NCBI RefSeq assembly: GCF_030408595.1
Contig: NZ_CP047080.1
Span: forward strand, 1,695,247 to 1,759,246
Direction of reading: 5' to 3'
Source: Corynebacterium canis
Lineage (GTDB): Bacteria > Actinomycetota > Actinomycetes > Mycobacteriales > Mycobacteriaceae
Length of the DNA stretch: 64,000 nt
Below the pieces are notes generated by a model. The model made no database searches. It worked only from the letters and a program-made list of their open reading frames with translations, and was not told the DNA's origin. Below, piece after piece: positions 48,411 through 57,689 of this stretch (its first letter is position 1; the number at the start of each line of letters is the position of its first letter). A program made the position numbers and the translations under genes.

Positions 48411-51080
48411 CTACAGGTTCTCTAACTCGTTGACCACCGCAACAAAAGCGGCCTCTAAGCCGGAGGCGTCGTTTCCGGAGCCTTGGGCCATATCGGGTTT
48501 GCCACCCCCACGGCCACCCACGTGGCTGCCAAACACGCCCACAAGGTGGCCAGATGCCACCCCCCGGGCCACCGCTTCCTTCGTTGCACCCACCACAAAC
48601 GGCACCTTGTTATCGGCACCGGGTGCCGCCAGAATCACCACACCCGCCTGGTTCCCCAACCGGGCTTTCAGATCCATGGCGATGGTGCGCAAGTCGCCAG
48701 CCGCGGTGCCCTCCGGCAACTTCGCGGTAACCACCTTCACACCGTCGATATCGCGGGCCGCACCCAAATATTCCGAGCTGCGCGCAAGAAGTTGCTGGCG
48801 CCGCAATTGGGCGATTTCCTTTTCGGCTTCCTTCAGCTTGTCCGTCAATGCCGCGATCCGATCCGGCAATTCCTCCGACGGGGCCTTGAGCGCCGTGGCC
48901 AGCCCGGCGGCAAGCGCGCGTTCCCTCGACAAGTACGCAAACGAGTCCAGCCCGGAGTACGCCTCGATGCGGCGCGCACCAGAACCGATGGAGGATTCGC
49001 CGAGCACGGCCACCGGCCCCACCTGCGAGGAATGGCTCACGTGCGTGCCGCCACAGAGTTCCATGGAGAACGGCCCGCCGATTTCCACCACGCGCACTTG
49101 GTCGCCGTAGTTTTCCCCAAACAGCGCCATCGCGCCCATCGCCTTCGCCTCATCAAGCGTGGTTTCGATGGTATTGACAGCCCAGTCATGGTCCACGGCC
49201 TGATTGGTCACGGCCTCGATGCGCTGCACTTGGTCCGGGGTGAGCGCCTGCGACCATTGGAAGTCAAAGCGCAGGTAGCCGGGTTTATTCATGGAACCGG
49301 CCTGCACCGCCGTCGGCCCAAGGATTTCGCGCAATGCGGCATGGATCAGGTGCGTTGCGGTGTGTGCCTGCCGCGCCGCGTGCCGCCATGTGGGGTCTAC
49401 GGTAGCCACGACGTCGGCACCCACGGCGAGCCCGCCGGACTCCACGGTGGCCTTATGCACCCACAATTTCTTGCCAATCTTCTGCACATCGGTGACGCGC
49501 AGCAATGTATCGTCAGCGCTAATCAAACCGCGATCGCCGAGCTGGCCGCCGGACTCCGCGTACATCGGCGTGGTATCCAGGATTACCTCGACGTCCTGGC
49601 CGGCGCTGACTTCGCTGAGCCGCTGCCCATTGGCAAGCAAACCGAGCACCTTCGCGCCCGCCGCCAGCTCCGAATAACCGGTGAATTCGGTCGGGTGTTC
49701 GTCCACAAACTCGCGGTAGATGGAAAGGTCCGCGTGGCCGTGCTTCTTGGCCTGGCTGTCCGCCTTGGCGCGCGCACGCTGCTCCGCCATGAGCGCGTTA
49801 AAGCCCTCTTGATCCACGTCAAGGCCGGCTTCCGCCGCCATTTCCAGCGTCAGGTCGATGGGGAAACCGTACGTGTCATGCAGCGCGAAGGCTTGCGCAC
49901 CGGCGAGTGTCGACGCCCCGGCAGCCTTTACCGAGGCAGCGGCTTCCTCGAACAAATGTGTGCCGGATTCCAGGGTGCGCAGGAAGGACTGCTCCTCCGT
50001 CACCGCGATCTGCAGGATGCGCTCCCGATGCTCCGCGATCTCCGGGTAGGACGGGGTCATGGTGTCCATAATGGTGGTCATGAACTTGCCCATCGTTTCC
50101 CCAGTTGCCCCGAGCAGGCGGGCGGAGCGGATAATGCGGCGCAGCAGGCGGCGCAGGATATAGCCACGCCCCTCATTGCCCGGGGTGACGCCATCGAGGA
50201 TCAGCATCATGCCGGTGCGGGAATGGTCGGCGATCACGCGGAAACGGACATCGTTTTGCCCGCCCTTGCCGTACACGGCGCCGGTGAGCTTTTCGGCTTC
50301 ATCGATCACGGGGCGCAGCAGATCCGTCTCATACACGTTGTCTACGCCCTGCAGGATGCAGGCCACGCGCTCAACACCGAGCCCGGTATCAATGTTTTTC
50401 TTGGGCAGGTCGCCGAGAATCTCAAAGTTATCTTTACCGATACCTTCCCCGCGCTCCTTTTCCATAAACACGAGGTTCCAGATTTCTAAGTATCGGGAAT
50501 CGTCCACGATCGGCCCGCCCTCTTTGCCGTAGGCGGGTCCGCGGTCAAAGTAGATTTCGGAGCACGGTCCGCACGGCCCCGGCACGCCCATGGACCAGTA
50601 GTTATCGGCCATGCCCAGGCGCTGGATGCGTTCGGCGGGCAGCCCCGCCACCTCCTGCCAAATCTCGGCGGCTTCGTCATCGTCGAGGTAGACGGTAACC
50701 CAGAGTTTTTCGGGGTCAAGGCCGTAGCCGCCCTCCTCGACGGGGTTGGTCAGCAGGCTCCAAGCGTGCTGGATAGCGCCGCGTTTAAAGTATTGGCCGA
50801 AGGAGAAATTCCCGGCCATTTGGAAGAAGGTATTGTGCCGGGTGGTGATGCCCACCTCTTCAATATCCAGGGTGCGTACGCATTTCTGAATGGAAGTTGC
50901 GGTTCCGCTGGGAAACGGCGGGGTTTGTTGGCCCAAGAAGTATGGTTTGAAGGGAACCATGCCGGCGTTGACAAACAGTAGGTTTGGGTCGTCGAGGATC
51001 AGCGACGCACTGGGGACTTCTTGGTGCCCAGCGTCGACAAAGTGCTGAATAAAGCGCTCCCTGATCTCATGAGTCTGCAC
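48411..51080 (-). CDS. alaS: Alanyl-tRNA synthetase
   Basis: 889 residues from GTG at 51078-51080 with GAGG upstream. The class II core (about 1-250) has [20 protein letters not shown]. The editing domain carries the zinc His pair [11 protein letters not shown] and the [13 protein letters not shown] motif. A C-Ala domain (about 720-889) ends in a Gly-rich stretch ([19 protein letters not shown]). It charges tRNA-Ala and clears Ser/Gly mischarging. It heads the unit alaS-ruvX-mltG-aroE. Confidence 0.97.
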   Translation of the reverse strand: MQTHEIRERFIQHFVDAGHQEVPSASLILDDPNLLFVNAGMVPFKPYFLGQQTPPFPSGTATSIQKCVRTLDIEEVGITTRHNTFFQMAGNFSFGQYFKRGAIQHAWSLLTNPVEEGGYGLDPEKLWVTVYLDDDEAAEIWQEVAGLPAERIQRLGMADNYWSMGVPGPCGPCSEIYFDRGPAYGKEGGPIVDDSRYLEIWNLVFMEKERGEGIGKDNFEILGDLPKKNIDTGLGVERVACILQGVDNVYETDLLRPVIDEAEKLTGAVYGKGGQNDVRFRVIADHSRTGMMLILDGVTPGNEGRGYILRRLLRRIIRSARLLGATGETMGKFMTTIMDTMTPSYPEIAEHRERILQIAVTEEQSFLRTLESGTHLFEEAAASVKAAGASTLAGAQAFALHDTYGFPIDLTLEMAAEAGLDVDQEGFNALMAEQRARAKADSQAKKHGHADLSIYREFVDEHPTEFTGYSELAAGAKVLGLLANGQRLSEVSAGQDVEVILDTTPMYAESGGQLGDRGLISADDTLLRVTDVQKIGKKLWVHKATVESGGLAVGADVVATVDPTWRHAARQAHTATHLIHAALREILGPTAVQAGSMNKPGYLRFDFQWSQALTPDQVQRIEAVTNQAVDHDWAVNTIETTLDEAKAMGAMALFGENYGDQVRVVEIGGPFSMELCGGTHVSHSSQVGPVAVLGESSIGSGARRIEAYSGLDSFAYLSRERALAAGLATALKAPSEELPDRIAALTDKLKEAEKEIAQLRRQQLLARSSEYLGAARDIDGVKVVTAKLPEGTAAGDLRTIAMDLKARLGNQAGVVILAAPGADNKVPFVVGATKEAVARGVASGHLVGVFGSHVGGRGGGKPDMAQGSGNDASGLEAAFVAVVNELENL

Positions 51081-51150
51081 GGCAGTAATTCCTCGCTTTA
51101 AGTGAGCCAACAGTTTCAGCGCCTCACTTTACCTTGTGCGGGATAAATCA

Positions 51151-52491
51151 CTATGCGCGGGAGCCTCTTACAATCCTGCGAAGCCTCCCCAAGAACTCGT
51201 ACAAACGTTTCTCAGCTCCGTGCGTGGTGGGCTGATAATACACGGCATCATCCAAGACCTCAGGGAGATACCGCTGCGTGACGACGCCGCGGGGGTCGTC
51301 GTGCGGATATACGTAACCCACCGCGTTTCCCAACTGCTTTGCCCCCGCATAGTGGCCATCGCGCAAATGTGCGGGAACCGGGCCGATTTTTCCGGCACGC
51401 ACATCGGCCTGCGCGGCATCGATCGCGGTGCACACGGCATTGGATTTCGGGGCGGTGGCCAGGTGGATGGTGGCCTGCGCCAGGTTCAGCCGCGCCTCCG
51501 GCATGCCGATCAATTGCACGGCCTGCGCCGCCGCCACGGCGGATTGCAGGGCGGTGGGGTCCGCCAGCCCGATATCCTCGCTGGCGTGGATCACCAGCCT
51601 GCGGGCGATAAAGCGCGGGTCCTCCCCCGCCTCGATCATGCGAGCGAGGTAGTGCAGGGCGGCGTCCACATCGGAGCCGCGTATGGACTTAATAAATGCG
51701 CTGGTGACGTCGTAGTGCTGGTCGCCGTCGCGATCGTAGCGGGCCACCGCGCGGTTCACATTGGCGCGCACCACATCGACGGTGAGTTCGCCCCCGTCTT
51801 CGACCGCCTCGGCGGCCGCCTCGATATAGGTAAGGGCGCGGCGGGCGTCCCCGCCGGACAGCGCCACCAATTGCGTAATAGCCTCCGGCGTGGCGGTGAT
51901 CCGCCCGGCCAGGCCGCGCGGATCCTCCAATGCACGTTTGATCAGCGTGGTTACCGCGGCATCGTCCAAGGGGTGCAGCTGCAGCAGCAGCGAACGCGAG
52001 AGCAGCGGGGAAACCACCGAGAACGAGGGGTTTTCCGTGGTGGCCGCCACAAGCAACACGGTGCGATTCTCCACCGCCGCCAGCAACGCGTCCTGCTGGG
52101 TTTTAGAAAACCTGTGCACCTCATCGATAAATAGGACGGTGCGGTGCCCGTGCACGAGTTCGCGGCGGGCGCGGTCGATCACCGCGCGCACCTCTTTCAC
52201 CCCGGAATCCAGGGCGGACAGCGCGACGAAACGATCCTCAGTATCCGAACTCATTAGCGAGGCGATGGTGGTCTTGCCGGTGCCCGGCGGACCATACAAA
52301 ATCACGGAGGCTTCCCCACGCCCCTCGATCAGCCGCCGCAGCGGGGTGCCCGGCCCCAACAGGTGCTGCTGCCCCACCACCTCATCCAGGGTGCGCGGCC
52401 GCATCCGGGCCGCCAATGGGGCGTGCGCGCCGGGGTGGAAATAATCGGCTGCCTGCGGCTTTTCATCAGGAAACAGGGAATCCTGCGTCAC
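51151..52491 (-). CDS. rarA: Replication-associated recombination protein A (RarA/MgsA AAA+ ATPase)
   Basis: 446 residues. An AAA+ clamp-loader-like module has Walker [16 protein letters not shown] (about residues 65-79) and Walker [21 protein letters not shown] (about 117-136). The C-terminal tetramerisation domain follows ([20 protein letters not shown]). It acts at stalled replication forks. It overlaps the upstream kinase-like gene by 4 bp and lies 70 bp before alaS. Confidence 0.95.
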   Translation of the reverse strand: MTQDSLFPDEKPQAADYFHPGAHAPLAARMRPRTLDEVVGQQHLLGPGTPLRRLIEGRGEASVILYGPPGTGKTTIASLMSSDTEDRFVALSALDSGVKEVRAVIDRARRELVHGHRTVLFIDEVHRFSKTQQDALLAAVENRTVLLVAATTENPSFSVVSPLLSRSLLLQLHPLDDAAVTTLIKRALEDPRGLAGRITATPEAITQLVALSGGDARRALTYIEAAAEAVEDGGELTVDVVRANVNRAVARYDRDGDQHYDVTSAFIKSIRGSDVDAALHYLARMIEAGEDPRFIARRLVIHASEDIGLADPTALQSAVAAAQAVQLIGMPEARLNLAQATIHLATAPKSNAVCTAIDAAQADVRAGKIGPVPAHLRDGHYAGAKQLGNAVGYVYPHDDPRGVVTQRYLPEVLDDAVYYQPTTHGAEKRLYEFLGRLRRIVRGSRA

Positions 52492-53693
52492 TGCTGTGAA
52501 AGCCTATCCACCACCGCGAGCGCGAACTCCTCCACGATCGGGAATCTCGAATCCGCACCCCGAGCCGCAAAGCGGGCGAGCGCTTCGAAGGTTTCCAGCA
52601 GATCGCGGCGAGCGTCTTCCGCGTGCCGCAAAACGGCACCAAGCACGTCGAAATCTTCTTCTAACTGCGCGGTGACCAAGGCGGTTTCCTCCGCGCTGGG
52701 ACCAGCCACCGCGCCGGCGACCGCCTGGCTCATCGAACCGTAGTACACGTATGCGACGCTGCCGAGGGCCCAACCGATCAATGCGGTAACGATGCGGGCC
52801 TGCAAGCGCACGTGATTCTTCACGTTCGGCCACATCGCGGATACTTCCCGCACCCACGCATCAATAAACACATCGGCTTCCTCGTCCGAAATCGGGCGCG
52901 AGGACAAATACTGCGGAAAGCCCGCCACCACGCACGCCACATCGAAGGTGGCATCGCGGAAACCGGCCCACTCGTAATCCAAGAATTGCGTACGATCCGC
53001 CAGCAGCACATTATCCGGCGACAAGTCGAACGGGGTAAAGGCACGATGCTGGCCGGAGGCAAGCCTGCGTTGCGCGTCCCGCGCAAAAGCATGCACCACA
53101 TCCGGGATGCGTATGCCCGCGGATTCCAGCAGGGTAACTCCCCTGCCAATCGAACTGGTGAGCGTGGTGTCGCGGAGCTCGTGAACATCCGCCGAGGAGG
53201 GGTACCTGCCCAGCATCCGATTCAACAAAATATCAAAATGGGGCTCGCGGTGAGCAGTGCCGGCATGCATCTTCCCAATGGCTTGGCCAAGAGTCCGCAA
53301 CACATGCAGCCGCCGCTGCCGATCGCCATCTTCCAACAATTCGGCGAACGTCTCCCCGTCGCCGGAATCGGAAATAACCATCATGCGGCGATCGATATCG
53401 TAGGCCAACAGGATCGGCCCAGGCCGCACATCCTCCGGCAACGAGGTGGTGAATTGGTAAGACACCACCTCCCGGATCAGCGCGGCATCATCGATGCGAT
53501 CTCCCGTTGCCGGGACGTATTTGATCACCACTGAGCGTTGTTGCAACAACGGCGAGGGCGCCACCCGCGCACGCAACACGGTAGCGGTACCAGACCCTCC
53601 CAGTTGTTCGCATTCCTGCAACACCTGGGTGCCGCCGAAGCGTTGCGCCAACAACTCTTCGGCGACAGTGATGATTTCTTGAAGGGTGCGCAT
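52488..53693 (-). CDS. Aminoglycoside-phosphotransferase-like (APH) protein of unknown substrate
   Basis: 401 residues. The kinase-like core is recognisable: an N-lobe with [11 protein letters not shown] (ATP-binding Lys) and a C-lobe catalytic loop [19 protein letters not shown], then [19 protein letters not shown] with the second Asp. The usual HxDxxxxN loop reads FDLSPDN here, so the His is Phe, while Asp and Asn are kept. A phosphotransferase is likely, but the substrate is unknown. It lies between aspS (24 bp upstream) and rarA (4-bp overlap), a conserved neighbourhood in related genomes. Confidence 0.78.
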   Translation of the reverse strand: MRTLQEIITVAEELLAQRFGGTQVLQECEQLGGSGTATVLRARVAPSPLLQQRSVVIKYVPATGDRIDDAALIREVVSYQFTTSLPEDVRPGPILLAYDIDRRMMVISDSGDGETFAELLEDGDRQRRLHVLRTLGQAIGKMHAGTAHREPHFDILLNRMLGRYPSSADVHELRDTTLTSSIGRGVTLLESAGIRIPDVVHAFARDAQRRLASGQHRAFTPFDLSPDNVLLADRTQFLDYEWAGFRDATFDVACVVAGFPQYLSSRPISDEEADVFIDAWVREVSAMWPNVKNHVRLQARIVTALIGWALGSVAYVYYGSMSQAVAGAVAGPSAEETALVTAQLEEDFDVLGAVLRHAEDARRDLLETFEALARFAARGADSRFPIVEEFALAVVDRLSQQ

Positions 53694-53717
53694 TGAACAG
53701 CGGCTCCTGGGACGAGG

Positions 53718-55511
53718 TTAGGACTCTGCCTTCTTTTTGGCGGGCTTGGCATCGATGCCCGTTTCCTTGCGCTGCTCAGGTGTGATCGCAGCCGGGGCGT
53801 CAGTCAACGGATCCACACCGCCACCCGACTTCGGGAACGCAATCACATCGCGAATCGAATCGAACCCGCCAAGCAGGGACACAATCCGATCCCACCCAAA
53901 GGCAATGCCGCCGTGCGGGGGCGCGCCAAAAGCGAACGCATCCAACAGGAAGCCAAACTTATCCTGCGCCTCCTGCTCCGTAATGCCCATAACCTTGAAC
54001 ACACGTTCCTGCACATCGCGGCGGTGAATACGAATCGAACCGCCACCGATCTCATTGCCATTGCACACAATGTCATACGCGTAAGCCAACGCGCCGCCCG
54101 GATCCTGGTCAAAAGTGTCCAGGCATTCCGGCTTCGGCGAAGTGAACGCATGGTGCACAGCGGTCCACGCAGAATGGCCCAACGCCACGTCGCCGGAAGC
54201 CTTAGCGTCCGCAGAAGGCTCGAACAGCGGGGCGTCGACAATCCACGTAAACGCCCAATCCCCGTCCTTGATCAAGCCAAGCTTGGCGGCAATCTCGCCG
54301 CGCGCCGCGCCCAACAACGCACGCGCACTCTTCGTCTCACCGGCGGCAAAGAAAATGCAATCCCCCGGCTTCGCGCCCACATGAGCGGCAATGCCCGCGC
54401 GCTCGGACTCCGTAATATTCTTGGCCACCGGGCCGGACAGCTCGCCATCTTCGCCCACGAGGATATACGCCAAACCCTTCGCGCCGCGCTGCTTCGCCCA
54501 CTCCTGCCACGCATCCAATTGACGACGCGGCTGAGAGGCACCACCCTCCATCACAACCGCACCAACATACTCGTTTTGGAACACGCGGAACGACGTATTG
54601 GCAAAAAACTCAGTGCACTCGGTGATCTGAATATCAAAACGCAAATCCGGCTTATCCGAACCGTACAAACGCATCGCCTCGTTATAGGTCATGCGCGGGA
54701 TCGGCGTGGAAATATCAAAGCCAATCAGCTTCCACAACGCCACCAAAATCTCCTCGGCCAGGGCGATCACATCGTCCTGATCCACGAAGCTCATCTCAAT
54801 ATCCAACTGGGTGAACTCCGGCTGGCGATCCGCCCGGAAATCCTCATCACGATAACAACGGGCAATCTGGTAGTAGCGCTCCATGCCACCCACCATCAAC
54901 AGCTGCTTAAACAACTGCGGAGACTGCGGCAACGCATAAAACGTGCCCGGCTTCAACCGCGCCGGAACCAAGAAATCACGAGCACCCTCCGGGGTGGAAC
55001 GCGTCAACGTCGGGGTCTCAATCTCAATAAAATCGTGAGAATCCAAGACCTGGCGCGCGGCCCGGTTCACCGCCGAACGCAACCGCAAAGCGTTGCCTTG
55101 CGCGGTGCGTCGTAAATCAAGGTAGCGGTACTTGAGGCGCGTTTCCTCGCCCACTTCGCCGCCCGCAGCGGCGTCATCAATCTGGAACGGCAACGGTGCG
55201 GACTCATTCAACACCTCAAGCGCCGCTACGTTCACCTCCACGGCACCAGACGCCAAATTCGGATTCTCCGAACCCTCCGGGCGAATCTCCACCACACCCG
55301 TGACCCTGATGCAGAACTCACTGCGCAAATGATGCGCGCGCTCCGCCACCTCATTATTACGGAACACAACCTGGGCGATACCGGAGCGGTCACGCAAATC
55401 AATAAAGATAACGCCACCATGGTCACGTCGGCGGGAAACCCAGCCGGTCAGCGTGACGGTTTCGCCTGCGGTTTCCGCACGCAGATCGCCCGCTAAATGA
55501 GTGCGCAGCAC
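53718..55511 (-). CDS. aspS: Aspartyl-tRNA synthetase
   Basis: 597 residues. An N-terminal OB-fold anticodon domain (1-~105, [20 protein letters not shown]) precedes the class II core with motif 2 [20 protein letters not shown] and motif 3 [15 protein letters not shown], plus the bacterial GAD insertion. The Lys-rich tail KPAKKKAES is typical. The GTG start at 55509-55511 is preceded by AAGGATCC. Whether it is discriminating or also charges tRNA-Asn cannot be told from sequence here. Confidence 0.96.
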   Translation of the reverse strand: MLRTHLAGDLRAETAGETVTLTGWVSRRRDHGGVIFIDLRDRSGIAQVVFRNNEVAERAHHLRSEFCIRVTGVVEIRPEGSENPNLASGAVEVNVAALEVLNESAPLPFQIDDAAAGGEVGEETRLKYRYLDLRRTAQGNALRLRSAVNRAARQVLDSHDFIEIETPTLTRSTPEGARDFLVPARLKPGTFYALPQSPQLFKQLLMVGGMERYYQIARCYRDEDFRADRQPEFTQLDIEMSFVDQDDVIALAEEILVALWKLIGFDISTPIPRMTYNEAMRLYGSDKPDLRFDIQITECTEFFANTSFRVFQNEYVGAVVMEGGASQPRRQLDAWQEWAKQRGAKGLAYILVGEDGELSGPVAKNITESERAGIAAHVGAKPGDCIFFAAGETKSARALLGAARGEIAAKLGLIKDGDWAFTWIVDAPLFEPSADAKASGDVALGHSAWTAVHHAFTSPKPECLDTFDQDPGGALAYAYDIVCNGNEIGGGSIRIHRRDVQERVFKVMGITEQEAQDKFGFLLDAFAFGAPPHGGIAFGWDRIVSLLGGFDSIRDVIAFPKSGGGVDPLTDAPAAITPEQRKETGIDAKPAKKKAES

Positions 55512-55697
55512 GTTCGTTGGATCCTTCCGTGAAAGGGAATATGAAAAACTCTCCGCACGATCCTACCCGGTTACCTTAACGCAAGCCGCGCCACCCCACC
55601 CCTAGCATGACAAAAAGCGTATACCTGTGCTGATCGACGTCATGCGGGATTTATCAACATTCTTAGCGTGCAGCCCCACGATTTCCTAATTAACATA

Positions 55698-55713
55698 TGC
55701 GATAATACGGCCA
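55698..55713 (+). promoter_or_regulatory. Extended -10 promoter predicted to give a leaderless mRNA
   Basis: TGCGATAAT (55698-55706) is an extended -10 box (TGN plus GATAAT) ending 6 bases before the A of the metallopeptidase ATG (55713). No ribosome binding site precedes that ATG. The spacing would put the transcript start on the start codon, as in many corynebacterial leaderless genes. Confidence 0.5.
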
Positions 55714-56603
55714 TGACCTTTCGCGATGACGTCACCAGTTCCGGCCCCCGCGCACAAAAACGAGGCCGCGGCACACCCGTAGCCATCGGCGGCGGAATTG
55801 GCACACTCGTCTTAGTAGCCCTCTACGTGCTCATGGGCGGCAACCCCGAACAACTCAATGAAATGCTCGGGCAACAAACCCAGCAAGAGCAGCCGGCGCT
55901 CCCCGGCCAAGAAGGCAAAACCGGCCTGGAGCACTGCAAGACCGGCGCGGACGGAAACGCCCACGTAGACTGCCGCATCGACTTCACCGCGCAATCGCTG
56001 GATGCGGTGTGGCAAAAGGAACTACCCGCGCAAGCAAACCTCGATTACACACTGCCGCAAGTGGTCATGTTCGACGGCGCGACCAACTCCGGCTGCGGGC
56101 GCGCCTCCGCCGCCACGGGGCCCTTCTATTGCCCACGAGATGAAACGGTGTATTTCGACCTTTCCTTCTTCGACCAGCTCGGGCAATTGGGGGCGAAAAA
56201 CACGCCATTCGCGCAGCAATACATCGTCGCACACGAATTTGGTCACCACTTGCAGAAGCTGGAAGGCACACTCAGCTTAAGCAACTACAACGAACCCGGC
56301 GCAGACTCCAACGCCGTAAAGATCGAACTGCAAGCCGACTGCTACGCCGGAGTGTGGGCGCACCACGCCGACGAAGGCGAAAACGCCTGGCTGAAACAAC
56401 TCAGCCAAGAAGAAATCCAAAGCGCCATCGTGGCCGCCCAGGCCGTCGGTGACGACAATATCCAGCAACGCTCCGGCGGCGAAGTACGGCCCGACACATG
56501 GACCCACGGATCCTCCGAGCAACGCGCCGAATCATTTAAAGCCGGGTACCAAACCGGCAAAATGTCCTCCTGCGACACCCTGCAGCGCGGCGTATACCGC
56601 TAA
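55713..56603 (+). CDS. Neutral zinc metallopeptidase (YpfJ/KPN_02809 family)
   Basis: 296 residues from ATG at 55713. One N-terminal membrane anchor (about residues 21-40, AIGGGIGTLVLVALYVLMGG) is followed by a Gln-rich linker. The peptidase domain contains YIVAHEFGHHLQKLEG, the zinc motif HExxH, near residue 173, and ELQADCYAGVWAHHADEGEN with a likely third ligand. The family is described as putative neutral zinc metallopeptidase, with unknown natural substrates. Paired Cys (GLEHCKT, HVDCRID, GCGRAS, YCPRDE, DCYAG, SCDTL) fit an exported, disulfide-bonded domain. Confidence 0.88.
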   Translation: MTFRDDVTSSGPRAQKRGRGTPVAIGGGIGTLVLVALYVLMGGNPEQLNEMLGQQTQQEQPALPGQEGKTGLEHCKTGADGNAHVDCRIDFTAQSLDAVWQKELPAQANLDYTLPQVVMFDGATNSGCGRASAATGPFYCPRDETVYFDLSFFDQLGQLGAKNTPFAQQYIVAHEFGHHLQKLEGTLSLSNYNEPGADSNAVKIELQADCYAGVWAHHADEGENAWLKQLSQEEIQSAIVAAQAVGDDNIQQRSGGEVRPDTWTHGSSEQRAESFKAGYQTGKMSSCDTLQRGVYR

Positions 56604-56640
56604 CACTTGCGGGTTCTGATCAGCGCGATCACGGCGGTGC
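56598..56640 (-). pseudogene. Decayed copy of the 3' end of the VWA-protein gene
   Basis: On the minus strand this reads TAVIALIRTRKC-stop; the real VWA gene ends TAVIVLIKTRKS-stop (57690-57730). The DNA differs at only about five of some forty positions (for example GATCAGCGCGATCACGGCGG vs GATCAGCACGATCACGGCGG). It overlaps the metallopeptidase stop codon. It mirrors the uvrC-tail remnant at 3505-3632, at the far side of a repeat array from the parent gene. Confidence 0.78.
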
Positions 56641-56645
56641 ACGCG

Positions 56646-57175
56646 TGGTGGAGTTTCCGCAGGACGGGTGAACTTGCCGTGTCGGATCTGCCTGAAGCAG
56701 GACTAGGTGACGGGTTTATTTCGCGAAAGTTCTAGCCTCGTCGTGTGGGTGCCTTGTGTCAGGGAAGCTCCGCCAGCTTCTGCTTGCCTATAGGTTGTGT
56801 GCGGCTCGGGATAGATTGTGTGCAGCCGCTGACCTGCGATGGTCCGGAATTTCTTCATTGAGGTGCTCAACGAAGAATGGAAAGACGAGCTGCGGCGTTT
56901 TTGGGCCAGATTCGTCCGGAATTTCTTCGTAAGACCCCCGAATGAAGAATAGAAAGACGAGCCCAGGTCGGCGGTTGCACACAACACATCGACGACCTCG
57001 GCGGTGGTGCACAACCTAGTGCCGCTGGGGTGGCTTGGGGGCCGAAATCGGCTAATGGGTTTCCGCGCTCAGGCAGATCCGACACGCCGGGGTGCTCGGG
57101 ACGGTATTTCCGCAGGAACGCAACACGGGCGCGTTAGATCTGCCTGAGGCAGATGTGGCGAGGCCGATGGTTCGG
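56646..57175 (-). repeat. Dispersed repeat copy D plus a partial unit
   Basis: Inverted relative to copies A-C. Reading on the minus strand from 57175: CATCTGCCTCAGGCAGATCT, the TTCCTGCGGAAATACCG block, GCCGATTTCGGCCCCC, the GTCTTTCTATTCTTCATTCG half-unit (56893-56962), the second half-unit (56812-56886), two CACACAATCTATC-type 21-bp motifs and the TAGAACTTTCGCGAAATAAA tail. A partial further unit (56646-56700) adjoins the VWA remnant. No gene recognised. Confidence 0.83.
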
Positions 57176-57689
57176 GATAATTTGACCCTGATCGTCTGGG
57201 AAGCTCCGCCAGCTTCTGCCTGCCGATAGGTTGTGTGTGGCTCGGGATAGGTTGTGTGCAGCCGTTGACCTGCGATCGTCCGGAATTTCTTCTTTGGGCA
57301 CCTCAACGAAGAATGGAAAGACGAGCTGCGGCGTTTTTGGGCCAGATTCGTCCGGAATTTCTTCGTAAGGTCCCCGAATGAAGAATAGAAAGACCAGCCC
57401 AGGTCGGCGGTTGCGCACAACCAATCGGTGACCTCGGCGGTTGCGCACAACCCATCGGCGGTGTGATTTGGAGTGGCCGAAATCCGCCGACGATTTTCCG
57501 CGTTCAGGCAGATTCGACACGCCGAGACGCTAGGGACGGTGTTTCCGCAGGACGCCGAACCCGCCGCGTTAGATCTGCCTGAGGCAGATTTGACAGGGCC
57601 TGATAGTTCGAAAAAGTTCAAATTCTACGGGAGAAATTCGGGATGCGGCCGCTGATACCCAGGCCGGTTGAGTCGCAACCCGCGCGGCG
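57176..57689 (-). repeat. Dispersed repeat copy E
   Basis: Same order as copy D and same orientation, head-to-tail with it. The upstream block GACTCAACCGGCCTGG begins about 20 bp after the VWA gene stop and is also present at the head of copy C. Then come TTTGAACTTTTTCGAACTAT, AAATCTGCCTCAGGCAGATC, the two hairpin half-units (57317-57395 and 57240-57310) and two 21-bp motifs. Its core half-units are nearly identical to those of copy D, suggesting recent duplication or conversion. Confidence 0.83.

Noticed and set aside
48483..50489. Long plus-strand open frame opposite alaS
   Set aside because: Antisense shadow of alaS caused by codon bias; no recognisable domains.
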